A stretch of DNA of 35,575 bases. Source: Actinomycetota bacterium (GTDB taxonomy: Bacteria; Actinomycetota; Acidimicrobiia; Acidimicrobiales; Acidimicrobilacustridaceae). The number at the start of each line of letters is the position of its first letter. The stretch's first letter is position 1. The notes beneath the pieces are model-generated. The model saw nothing but the letters and a program-made list of their open reading frames with translations, ran no database searches and was not told where the DNA came from. Shown in pieces: positions 7,137-13,291 of this stretch. The stretch is from positions 1 to 35,575 of the forward strand of contig WLGJ01000003.1 of NCBI GenBank assembly GCA_009703275.1, given 5' to 3'. The position numbers and the translations under genes were made by a program.

Positions 7137-7412
7137 ATGCCAGAAACGATTTCAAGCGCTCGAGAACAGCTCACCACCCACGTTGCTCGATTCCGAGCCG
7201 AGGGCATCGACGCCGAACCCGTCGTGTTCGGCGACCACCGCCAGGCCGAAGCCGTGCTGCTTCCCTATGCGACCTTCGAGCTGCTGCTCGATGTGGCCGA
7301 AGACATCGCCATTGCAGAACGAATCAGAGAACGACTTGCTGCCGACACCGGCAACCGGACGTCATTGGCCGAGGTCGCGAGCGAACTTGGCATCGATCTC
7401 GAATCTCTGTGA
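7137..7412 (+). CDS. Antitoxin of a RelE/ParE-type module (module 1)
   Basis: A 91-residue protein with the layout of Phd/YefM-like antitoxins: an N-terminal DNA-binding part, a central ..AVLLPYATFELLLDVAEDIAI.. strand-helix unit, and a C-terminal helical toxin-binding tail (LAEVASELGIDLESL). ATG 7137 has AGGAG 7 bases upstream; a longer open frame from 6531 is antisense to the preceding gene and is not used. Its stop overlaps the start of the toxin gene by 4 bases (GTGA), indicating coupled translation. It would neutralise the toxin and repress the operon through the palindrome just upstream. Family assignment rests on layout and partner rather than strong identity. Confidence 0.75.
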   Translation: MPETISSAREQLTTHVARFRAEGIDAEPVVFGDHRQAEAVLLPYATFELLLDVAEDIAIAERIRERLAADTGNRTSLAEVASELGIDLESL

Positions 7413-7864
7413 GCACAAGAAAGTCGCGTTCCTACGCGAACGTCACATTCCTTGATGAGGCGGTGGAGGATCTTCGCCGAATCGCGAAGCGTTCCCCAGA
7501 AGTTGTAAGGGAAGTCTTTCGACTTCTCAAACAACTTGATGCTGGCGAACTCCTGCCGCGTCGGTTGCAGGATTACGCGAAGACCGGCGATCTCACCGAC
7601 TGCGGAAAGATCGTTGTAGAAGTCGAAGGTGAACCCGAACACCGAATTGTTGTGCGCGATGTCGGGAGAGGGAATTTCGAAGTGTGCGAAGTGATCACGG
7701 TTGAAGCGCGCACCGAAGACCTGGCCTATTTGCTGGCCGGAGTGCGTCTCGGTCGAATCAACGACCCTGTTCGTCGATCTGACATCAGTCGTCGAGTCAG
7801 TCGAATTCAGAAAGCCCTTGGCCGCAACGAACTCGATGGCACAGAACCACCACGACCGTTGTGA
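7409..7864 (+). CDS. RelE/ParE-like toxin (module 1)
   Basis: A 151-residue protein starting at GTG 7409, inside the antitoxin stop. The first ~95 residues follow the RelE/ParE pattern: an N-terminal strand with FLDEAVEDLRRIAKRSPEVVREVFRLLKQL helices (split FLDEAVEDLRRIAK and SPEVVREVFRLLKQ), then a sheet with HRIVVRDVG and FEVCEVITVEAR. RelE enzymes cut mRNA on the ribosome, while ParE proteins block gyrase; the sequence alone does not separate the two. A C-terminal extension of about 40 residues, basic and helical, is longer than in typical RelE. The gene ends just before a strong hairpin that belongs mainly to the converging ARPP-1 gene. Confidence 0.75.
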   Translation: MSTRKSRSYANVTFLDEAVEDLRRIAKRSPEVVREVFRLLKQLDAGELLPRRLQDYAKTGDLTDCGKIVVEVEGEPEHRIVVRDVGRGNFEVCEVITVEARTEDLAYLLAGVRLGRINDPVRRSDISRRVSRIQKALGRNELDGTEPPRPL

Positions 7865-7871
7865 AATCAGC

Positions 7872-7915
7872 CTGAAAACGAAAACCGGGCCGCCCCCTCC
7901 GCCGGGGACGGCCCG
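7872..7915 (-). terminator. Terminator of the ARPP-1 gene
   Basis: CGGGCCG-CCCC pairs with GGGG-A-CGGCCCG (one bulge) around a short loop at 7886-7915. On the minus strand the stem is followed by GGTTTTCGTTTTC, a T-rich tract, so it suits the minus-strand ARPP-1 gene ending at 7953. It may also stop the converging toxin transcript. Confidence 0.7.
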
Positions 7916-7952
7916 TCTGGCTCCCGCCAGAGCCATCTCTCAACCTGATGGC

Positions 7953-8855
7953 TCAGGCTGCGAGAGCAAATGCGCTTGCGTGCACCACTGCACCGTCAAG
8001 CACCAGCGCCTGGCCGACCATCTTCGTGGTCTCCAAGTGCAGTTCTTCGCCGAGTCCGACACCAGGGGAGCTGGTGCCGCGAGCCGTGCCGATGCGAGTC
8101 ACGAAACGCAGCGCCCGTGACACCGAAGGACGACCTTCGATGCGTTCTGGTGCGTCAAGCAACGCTGCACGAATCAGCGCTTCCCAGTTCGCCGCAAGCA
8201 GCTCGGGCGTTGCGAAGATTTCTGCCGCAACGATGCGCCTACCGTGACCAAGCACGATGCCGCACTGACCCGGCAAAGGGCCGATGCCGGCCAGTTCCTG
8301 TGCAGCATTGGCCAACTGGTTGTCGGCTTCGAAGAGCAACTCCGACGCGTGAATCGCACGAGTAGAGGAGTCGACCTTCAAACGGTCGAGCTCGTAATCG
8401 ATGCTGTTCCACACCGCACCCTGATCGGAAGACTTCGTTCCGCCGCGTCGGACCGAATCACTCACGGTCATGTTCTTGACTCGGCGCACACGACGCGGTG
8501 CAAAGGTGCGACCACGCTCGAATGCTGAACGGCCGTTCCAACGACCGGCCTCGACACACGACACCGGAACGCTGATGGTTGCGCCACCAGGCACAAGCAC
8601 CGAAACGTTCAGCACTCGGTTCTGCTGACCACCGGTGACGGTTTCGCCTTCCACCAACAGCGCCGGACGCTGCCCGGAGTTGGTGACAGTGATTGTCGGG
8701 ACTTCGGCCGAACCTTGTTCGGTGATCTGGACGTCGGACGGTCGAGCACCAATGTCGATGCCGCCGCCGCCGTGGATATAAATGGGGAAGAGTGACACTC
8801 CACCCCGTGTAATCGGGCGTCCCACCGACGCCCGTTCCAACTGTTCGATCGCCAT
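7953..8855 (-). CDS. ARPP-1 family protein (ARG and rhodanese/phosphatase-associated)
   Basis: A 300-residue protein with the conserved core of the ARPP-1 (ARG and rhodanese-phosphatase-superfamily-associated protein) family: LLVEGETVTGGQQNRVLN (about residues 65-82), a following VPVSCVEAGRW, and a C-terminal HLETTKMVGQALVLDG. The family is known from comparative genomics to travel with ADP-ribosylglycohydrolases and phosphatases in NAD-linked gene sets; its biochemical activity is not established to my knowledge. Start ATG 8855 has GAGGAGG 8 bases upstream. It has its own copy of the shared motif 29 bases before the start, and sits between the two toxin-antitoxin modules. The family call is from memory of the conserved core. 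Confidence 0.8.
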   Translation of the reverse strand: MAIEQLERASVGRPITRGGVSLFPIYIHGGGGIDIGARPSDVQITEQGSAEVPTITVTNSGQRPALLVEGETVTGGQQNRVLNVSVLVPGGATISVPVSCVEAGRWNGRSAFERGRTFAPRRVRRVKNMTVSDSVRRGGTKSSDQGAVWNSIDYELDRLKVDSSTRAIHASELLFEADNQLANAAQELAGIGPLPGQCGIVLGHGRRIVAAEIFATPELLAANWEALIRAALLDAPERIEGRPSVSRALRFVTRIGTARGTSSPGVGLGEELHLETTKMVGQALVLDGAVVHASAFALAA

Positions 8856-8884
8856 GGTGGCAACCTCCTCGCCTTGTTAGATGT

Positions 8885-8914
8885 GAAACGCACGATCGCC
8901 GGCGAAATGTGCAC
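8885..8914 (-). promoter_or_regulatory. Conserved bipartite motif, copy 5 (ARPP-1 gene)
   Basis: The minus strand reads GTGCACATTT, nine bases, TCGTGCGTTTC: a perfect consensus match located 29 bases before the ARPP-1 ATG. Confidence 0.8.
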
Positions 8915-8957
8915 AGCGATGAAATCTTCAAGGTGGGCTTATGGTCTGAGCGACCCA

Positions 8958-8985
8958 TAGAAATCTGTGTAGAAATCTGTATAGT
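8958..8985 (+). promoter_or_regulatory. Direct-repeat operator and -10 box of toxin-antitoxin module 2
   Basis: TAGAAATCTGT occurs twice with a 12-bp period (8958-8968 and 8970-8980), and a TATAGT -10-like box overlaps the end (8980-8985). Transcription would start close to the antitoxin ATG at 8992, giving a leaderless or near-leaderless message; no ribosome site is visible. The repeats fit an autoregulatory site. Confidence 0.65.
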
Positions 8986-8991
8986 GGTCGA

Positions 8992-9333
8992 ATGGCCCCT
9001 CAAGTGAAGTCCAATGCGACGTCGGCTGAATCAGTGACCGTCACCGAGGCCTCGCGTCTTGGCGTCTCCGACCTCGTGCGCCGGGCCAGTCAGGGGCACG
9101 ACATCGTGGTCGAAAAGCACGGCACCCCCGTGGCTGCGGTGATCGGCCTCGCCCGGTTCGAACAACTCGAGGACCTCGAAGCTGACCTTCGCAGTGCGGC
9201 CCTAGTTCTTTCCCGCTTGGCCACCGATAACGGCGTCCGCATCGGACTCGACGAGGTCATCGATTCGCTCGGTTTCAACCGGGCCGAACTGGAAGCAGAA
9301 CTCGACGCGGATCTCCGCGCCGAGCGCACCTGA
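8992..9333 (+). CDS. Phd/YefM-like antitoxin (module 2)
   Basis: A 113-residue protein with the Phd/YefM layout: VTVTEASRLGVSDLVRRASQGHDIVVEKHGTPVAAVIG reads as an N-terminal beta-helix DNA-binding unit (split as VTVTEASRLGVSDLVRRA and DIVVEKHGTPVAAVIG), with the characteristic HGxPVAxV strand. The C-terminal half, helical and acidic (LDEVIDSLGFNRAELEAEL), should bind the toxin. It is followed 16 bases later by the toxin gene on the same strand. It should block the toxin and repress its own promoter through the direct repeats upstream. The start is not supported by a Shine-Dalgarno sequence, but the -10 box position fits leaderless translation. Confidence 0.85.
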   Translation: MAPQVKSNATSAESVTVTEASRLGVSDLVRRASQGHDIVVEKHGTPVAAVIGLARFEQLEDLEADLRSAALVLSRLATDNGVRIGLDEVIDSLGFNRAELEAELDADLRAERT

Positions 9334-9349
9334 ACGTCCTCGTTCGTCG

Positions 9350-9928
9350 ATGACGCAACCTCGAGCCCAAGTTCGGCTGATTGAAGCAGCTGCGCACGAT
9401 CTGACGATGCTTGTTCGGTCGGACCCGCAGATCGTTCGCCAGGTCCTGAAGCGGTTGCTCTACATCGAACGTGAACCAACTGTTGGCGACCCGCTTCTCG
9501 GAGATCTCATCGGATATCGCAAGCTGACTGTGGGTGATCGTCATTGGCGGATCATCTGGCGCGTGGTCACGCAGCCGAATGGTGATCTTGTTGTTGAGAT
9601 CGCTGAAGTATGGGGAGTAGGAGCACGTGCTGAATCAGCGATCTACGCAGAGATGACGCGTCGCGTGGCAACGCTTCCCAAAAATCCTCAGACGATCGCG
9701 CTTGGTGATGTCATCGAATCGCTCGGGCGGACCGCAATGGGTCTCCGGGTGGAGGAGCAACAACGTCGAGAACCACTGCCGGAGTGGCTGCTCTCTCGCC
9801 TTGTTTATACAGCCGGATTTGCACGTCGAGAGGTTGAATCACTTGATGCAGAAGCGGCGATGGAATTGTGGGAGCGCTACATCACAAGCGACAACATCAG
9901 GGACGACGCTGGAGGATCGCCTACCTAA
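9350..9928 (+). CDS. RelE/ParE-like toxin with C-terminal extension (module 2)
   Basis: A 192-residue protein. The N-terminal ~95 residues match the RelE/ParE fold: an N-terminal strand VRLIEAAAHDLTML, helices to VLKRLLYIER, and the typical core IGYRKLTVGDRHWRIIWRVV, where R and W sit in a central strand, then VVEIAEVWGVGARAESAIY. The remaining ~95 residues (helical, charged) are not part of a standard toxin and may adapt it to a partner or target. Expected role: growth inhibition by mRNA cleavage or gyrase poisoning, held in check by the upstream antitoxin. The stop (TAA) abuts the stop of the convergent sigma-like gene with no gap. Confidence 0.8.
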   Translation: MTQPRAQVRLIEAAAHDLTMLVRSDPQIVRQVLKRLLYIEREPTVGDPLLGDLIGYRKLTVGDRHWRIIWRVVTQPNGDLVVEIAEVWGVGARAESAIYAEMTRRVATLPKNPQTIALGDVIESLGRTAMGLRVEEQQRREPLPEWLLSRLVYTAGFARREVESLDAEAAMELWERYITSDNIRDDAGGSPT

Positions 9929-10510
9929 TTACGCCGCGATCACGTACTCGCGGATGAAATTGCGAGCCTTGCCGAGTTCTCGCTGGCAATAGGCGCGGTT
10001 CTTGTCGAGATCGCGTGCGGCCTCGACAACGGTGTAGCCCTCGACGTCGACACGCCACACCAATGTGCGCTGCAATGCAGACAGCATCGAGAGTGCGTCG
10101 CGCACGTCGACCTGTGCCGCAACTGCGTCGGCAAAGTCGTGACCGTTCGTGGTGACGTCGCCGATGCGATCAGTGAGCTCGTCGAGCGAACCCATCTGAC
10201 GCCGAGCAACGCGCTGACCGTCGCGCTCCACCAAGTGTGCGCCCTGGCCACGCTGGATGCGCTCAGTGCGGCGCCAGTCTTCGGCGCGGTTGCGCAGTGA
10301 AACGGCGGCGAACACCTCGGGGGAGTAGGAGGACATCCAACGCTGTGGATCGGACCAGAACTGGAGGAAGACCAACATGGCCATGTCGTGCGCGCCGTTG
10401 TCGGTGCCGCGCTCGAACCGGCCGCGGGCCAAGCCCTGGGCAGTGCTGTAGACCCGAGCCCCGAAGGCTTGAGGGTCGTTGTTGGGGGAAGAGTTGAACT
10501 GATGTGCCAA
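9929..10510 (-). CDS. Sigma-70 family-like (ECF-type) factor
   Basis: A 193-residue protein with two helical regions matching ECF-type sigma factors. Residues ~30-85 resemble region 2 (DMAMLVFLQFW, then SLRNRAEDWRRTERI), and residues ~135-190 resemble region 4, with an HTH in LSALQRTLVWRVDVEGYTVVEAARDL and KNRAYCQRELGKAR (each under 30 residues, split here as helices). It would direct RNA polymerase to special promoters; the shared GCACA-N18-GTT motif in this window is the natural candidate. It starts at TTG 10510, supported by AGGAG 6 bases upstream. A minus-strand promoter (TTGACA-N17-CAATAT) lies about 130 bases upstream. It is divergent from nrtR. No anti-sigma gene is seen nearby. Confidence 0.7.
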   Translation of the reverse strand: MAHQFNSSPNNDPQAFGARVYSTAQGLARGRFERGTDNGAHDMAMLVFLQFWSDPQRWMSSYSPEVFAAVSLRNRAEDWRRTERIQRGQGAHLVERDGQRVARRQMGSLDELTDRIGDVTTNGHDFADAVAAQVDVRDALSMLSALQRTLVWRVDVEGYTVVEAARDLDKNRAYCQRELGKARNFIREYVIAA

Positions 10511-10561
10511 GTAGGGCTCCTATTCTCCGGCCAGCGCCCGCCGCCGGGTTTTGTGGGAAGA

Positions 10562-10579
10562 GCTCTGATTCTTCAGAGC
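10562..10579 (-). other. Small hairpin in the leader of the sigma-like gene
   Basis: GCTCTG and CAGAGC (6-bp arms, 6-base loop) lie between the predicted promoter and the TTG start. A longer GC-rich segment follows. It may structure the ~120-base leader, but no known riboswitch is recognised. Confidence 0.3.
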
Positions 10580-10617
10580 GCCTGTGACAGTCCAGGACCG
10601 ATTTCCGCCGGATACCT

Positions 10618-10640
10618 ATATGCTGTCGACAACTGCATAT
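10618..10640. promoter_or_regulatory. Inverted repeat in the nrtR / sigma divergent region (candidate NrtR operator)
   Basis: ATATGC-N11-GCATAT forms a 23-bp inverted repeat and overlaps the -10 end of the minus-strand promoter of the sigma-like gene. A related half, TATGCTGT, recurs inverted at about 10660-10676 near the nrtR start. Position and symmetry fit an NrtR operator, but the NrtR site of this lineage is not known to me. Confidence 0.5.
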
Positions 10641-10665
10641 TGTCATAGATGTGAATATATGTCAA
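10637..10665 (-). promoter_or_regulatory. Sigma-70-type promoter for the sigma-like gene
   Basis: On the minus strand TTGACA (10660-10665) is followed by exactly 17 bases and CAATAT (10637-10642). The -35 is perfect and the -10 keeps four of six consensus bases. Transcription would begin within the inverted repeat next to it. Confidence 0.55.
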
Positions 10666-10686
10666 GCAACAGCATAAAGTAAGCCT

Positions 10687-11571
10687 GTGACACCGACTTC
10701 GTACGACCCCTCTCAATTCCCACGTTTCGCAGTAACAGTCGACATTGCGGTGTTCACGCTCATGGATCTGCCCGTTCCGCCGAAGTCGGGCCAGGCCCCC
10801 CGGAAGGAACTCGCTGCCGTCCTCATTGTTAGAGGCGGCGACACTGAGGCCGGCCGATATGCACTGCCCGGAGGCTTCGTCCACATCGACGAAGACCTTT
10901 CGGCAGCTGCCCTTCGAGAGTTGCATGAAGAAGCGGGGCTTGAGTTGCCGACCTCGGCCATTCATCAGTTCCGGGCCTATGGCGACCCCGATCGAGACCC
11001 TCGAATGCGAGTCGTGACCGTTGCCCACACGGCCCTCACATCGATTGATGTTGCGCTCGAAGCTGGAACCGATGCGAAAGAAGTTGAGATCGTACCGGTG
11101 CGGAGAATTCTCGACGGTGAGATTTCACTTGCGTTCGATCACGATCAGATTTTGCGAGATGCACTCGAGTTCGTTCAGGTGTTGGTGGAAGAGACCTCTG
11201 CAATTCTCGAGTTGTGCCCGGAATCGTTCACACTCACCGAGCTTCGTCATGCGTGCGAAGCGGTCTGGGGTTATGAAGTTGATCGCGCGACCTTTAACAA
11301 GCGAGTGCTGCACATCGAAGGGTTTCTGGAAGCTGACGACGATGAGTCGTATCGGTCGTCACCGCCTGGCGACTATTTGTTAATGAGCATGGATTCGCCA
11401 TTAATGGAGACGCCCTCGAAGCCGAGCACACGGGGTCGTCCGGCGAAGCAATACCGCCGTGGATGGGCCGAAACGCTGCATCCGCCGTTATTGCGACCGC
11501 GTGATCGATTAAAGCAAACCGACTCTTGGTACGAGAACGTCTCGTTAAAGTCATTAATGACTGACGAGTAA
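10687..11571 (+). CDS. nrtR: NrtR-type Nudix transcriptional regulator
   Basis: A 294-residue protein. An N-terminal Nudix domain (about 15-165) carries a complete Nudix box: G63-x5-E69-x7-R77-E78-L-x-E81-E82-x-G84. A C-terminal winged helix (about 180-280) includes FTLTELRHACEAVWGYEVDR and the GRPAKQYR signature. This is NrtR, which binds ADP-ribose-type ligands and represses NAD-related genes; many NrtR proteins have lost the catalytic Nudix residues, so the intact box is notable. It starts at GTG 10687 with no clear ribosome site; TAAAGT at 10675-10680 could be a -10 box giving a leaderless message. No NAD biosynthesis gene is nearby, unlike typical NrtR loci. The last 60 codons are unusually rich in TTA. 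Confidence 0.85.
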   Translation: MTPTSYDPSQFPRFAVTVDIAVFTLMDLPVPPKSGQAPRKELAAVLIVRGGDTEAGRYALPGGFVHIDEDLSAAALRELHEEAGLELPTSAIHQFRAYGDPDRDPRMRVVTVAHTALTSIDVALEAGTDAKEVEIVPVRRILDGEISLAFDHDQILRDALEFVQVLVEETSAILELCPESFTLTELRHACEAVWGYEVDRATFNKRVLHIEGFLEADDDESYRSSPPGDYLLMSMDSPLMETPSKPSTRGRPAKQYRRGWAETLHPPLLRPRDRLKQTDSWYENVSLKSLMTDE

Positions 11572-11606
11572 TCGCGGCGCACTCAATAATGACCGGCGAT
11601 TAATGC

Positions 11607-11634
11607 ATCGTTAATCGTTAATCGTTAATCGTTA
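11607..11634. repeat. Four tandem copies of ATCGTTA
   Basis: A perfect 7-bp tandem repeat (four units) lies between the convergent stops of nrtR and the ADP-ribosylglycohydrolase gene. It is preceded by a wider inverted repeat (TAATCGC / GCGATTA, 11569-11602). It is AT-rich compared with its surroundings and may be a small replication-slippage tract or a protein-binding array. Confidence 0.8.
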
Positions 11635-11643
11635 ACGGGTCGA

Positions 11644-13110
11644 TTACCACTCGGCTTCGAGTAGCTCGATGAACGACTTCTGGTAGTCCTGATACTGATC
11701 CCAACGTTCGGACAGCCACACATGGGCCTCGCGCTCAGTGAAGCCGTTCGTGCGCATTGCCCAAGCCTTCAACACCAGGCCTGTTCGACTGTGGCCGCCG
11801 TGACAATGCACGACGACGGTGCGACCTTCGGCCAACAACGCGTCGATGGCATCGACAGCGTCGCGCACCGCCGTTACCGGGTCAGCATTTGCCGGCCCGG
11901 ACTGATCGATAAGGAACACTTCGCGCCGCGCAGCGTGGCCGTCGAATGCACCAAATGTTCGACACAGTGACACCACGCCCCACGACACAGGCGCGTCCTG
12001 CGCGCCGAACAAATTCGCGGCGTGCACGCCGGGGGCAACTTCGGTGGGGCCCGCCGACGGCTCGGCTGCTGTGGCCGCAACTGGTCCACGCCCTACTAAG
12101 GCACGGGCCAAATCCTGCAGACCCGCATTGTCGAATCGCACCACACCTTCGGGCGTTTCCAACTCGCCATTGATATAGGTCAACCAACGAGACGGAATGG
12201 CCTGCACGCTGTCTCGCGCGCCAGCAATTGCGCCGGCCACGGTAGCGACCGTGTCGGTGTCGCCGCCTAACTCAATTGCCGCAACCAACACATCTTCGAA
12301 TCGATCGTTATGGCGCACCGCCCAGACCGCCTGGGCCAAACATGTCCACACCGAACCGTTTGAAAGATCATCGGCATTGTTTGGTTCCCATGACACATCG
12401 AGCATTGCCGCGAAACGCTCGCGCTCGTCGGGTTCAACGCGCGCCAACACTTCTGGCAACGCTGCGATGGGGTCTTCCCCCAGCACCGCTCGGCGAATGA
12501 GCGCCGCAGCAATTGCTGCGCCCCAGCCTGCAGCCGCATCGAAGTGCGTGAGTGCTGCTTGCGCTCGAGCAACCGTCATGAGCGTGGCTTCATCGACGCC
12601 ACTCCATGCCAACGCGATTGGCGTAATGCGCATAAGTGCACCGTTTGCTGCACTGCGATTAAGCGCAACGTGTCCGTCATACGCGGCGCCGGGCCAGTCG
12701 CGTCGTGACAACACACGGCCAGTGAGAATCCCGCAGTCCTTCGCTTTACGACGCCAGGCCACGAATCGTGCCCACACATCGTCGGCATCGAATCCGCCAC
12801 TGGCAAGAACCGATTGCGCAAGCGCGAGCGCCATTTGCGTGTCGTCGGTGAATTCGCCAACGCGCCAATTGAATGTTCCGCCGCCGCACATTTCGCCAGT
12901 GCCGCCAAGAACCGGTTCGGGGAAACGTGCTCGATAGGAACCGGCCGGAAGGAACTCGAACGGTGCACCGAGTGCATCGCCAACCGCGGAACCGCACAAT
13001 GCGCCGATCACTCGTTGCACGGTGATCGCATCAAAGCTGGGCGGTTCGGGAAGAGCGATGAAGGCGGGAAGGCCTTCGGCAATGGTGCTGGGTCGTTCGG
13101 GTTCGTTCAT
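11644..13110 (-). CDS. ADP-ribosylglycohydrolase fused to dual-specificity phosphatase
   Basis: A 488-residue two-domain protein. The N-terminal domain (about 30-345) is an ADP-ribosylglycohydrolase: metal-binding EFTDDTQ (T88-D89-D90), and GGDTDT (D284, D286) for the second site, with FEFLP and NGALMR segments typical of DraG-like enzymes. It should remove ADP-ribose from protein, nucleic acid or small molecules. The C-terminal domain (about 360-485) is a Cys phosphatase with the P-loop HCHGGHSR (C436, R442), resembling the separate phosphatase at 1598-2206. The pair could release ADP-ribose and then act on a phosphorylated product. Start ATG 13110 has GAGGAG upstream; a longer frame to 13173 exists. 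It carries the shared motif, 85 bases upstream. Confidence 0.9.
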   Translation of the reverse strand: MNEPERPSTIAEGLPAFIALPEPPSFDAITVQRVIGALCGSAVGDALGAPFEFLPAGSYRARFPEPVLGGTGEMCGGGTFNWRVGEFTDDTQMALALAQSVLASGGFDADDVWARFVAWRRKAKDCGILTGRVLSRRDWPGAAYDGHVALNRSAANGALMRITPIALAWSGVDEATLMTVARAQAALTHFDAAAGWGAAIAAALIRRAVLGEDPIAALPEVLARVEPDERERFAAMLDVSWEPNNADDLSNGSVWTCLAQAVWAVRHNDRFEDVLVAAIELGGDTDTVATVAGAIAGARDSVQAIPSRWLTYINGELETPEGVVRFDNAGLQDLARALVGRGPVAATAAEPSAGPTEVAPGVHAANLFGAQDAPVSWGVVSLCRTFGAFDGHAARREVFLIDQSGPANADPVTAVRDAVDAIDALLAEGRTVVVHCHGGHSRTGLVLKAWAMRTNGFTEREAHVWLSERWDQYQDYQKSFIELLEAEW

Positions 13111-13195
13111 GGGCGACTCCTCAGTCGGGGGATAGGGCGGCTGATCAACGAACTCGTGGCGGGTTCGCAACAAGCTCGGATCAGCCGATGAGGAA

Positions 13196-13225
13196 GAAAC
13201 GCACGATGCGCGCGCAAATGTGCGC
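13196..13225 (-). promoter_or_regulatory. Conserved bipartite motif, copy 6 (ARG-phosphatase gene)
   Basis: The minus strand reads GCGCACATTT, nine bases, TCGTGCGTTTC. It lies in the 181-bp region between the collagen-like gene and the ARG start; the 85-base distance to the ATG is the longest of the six, leaving room for a leader. Confidence 0.75.
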
Positions 13226-13291
13226 GCAAATTTCCGCGCTGAATGAGAGCCGATGGTGATCGGCCCTCAATTCATTGCGTGTGTTGCGGAT

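Noticed and set aside
10500-10560. Shared motif in front of the sigma-like gene itself
   Set aside because: A CACAAAA and GC-rich stretch is present but TCGTGCG is missing; the gene has a sigma-70-type promoter instead.
10560-10686. Riboswitch in the nrtR/sigma divergent region
   Set aside because: Only a 6-bp hairpin is visible; no known riboswitch core could be matched.
11607-11634. CRISPR-like array or replication iterons
   Set aside because: Units are only 7 bp with no spacers, and no cas or replication genes are nearby.
1-13225. Prophage or integrative element carrying the ADP-ribose genes
   Set aside because: No integrase, tRNA junction, attachment repeat or structural phage gene is visible.
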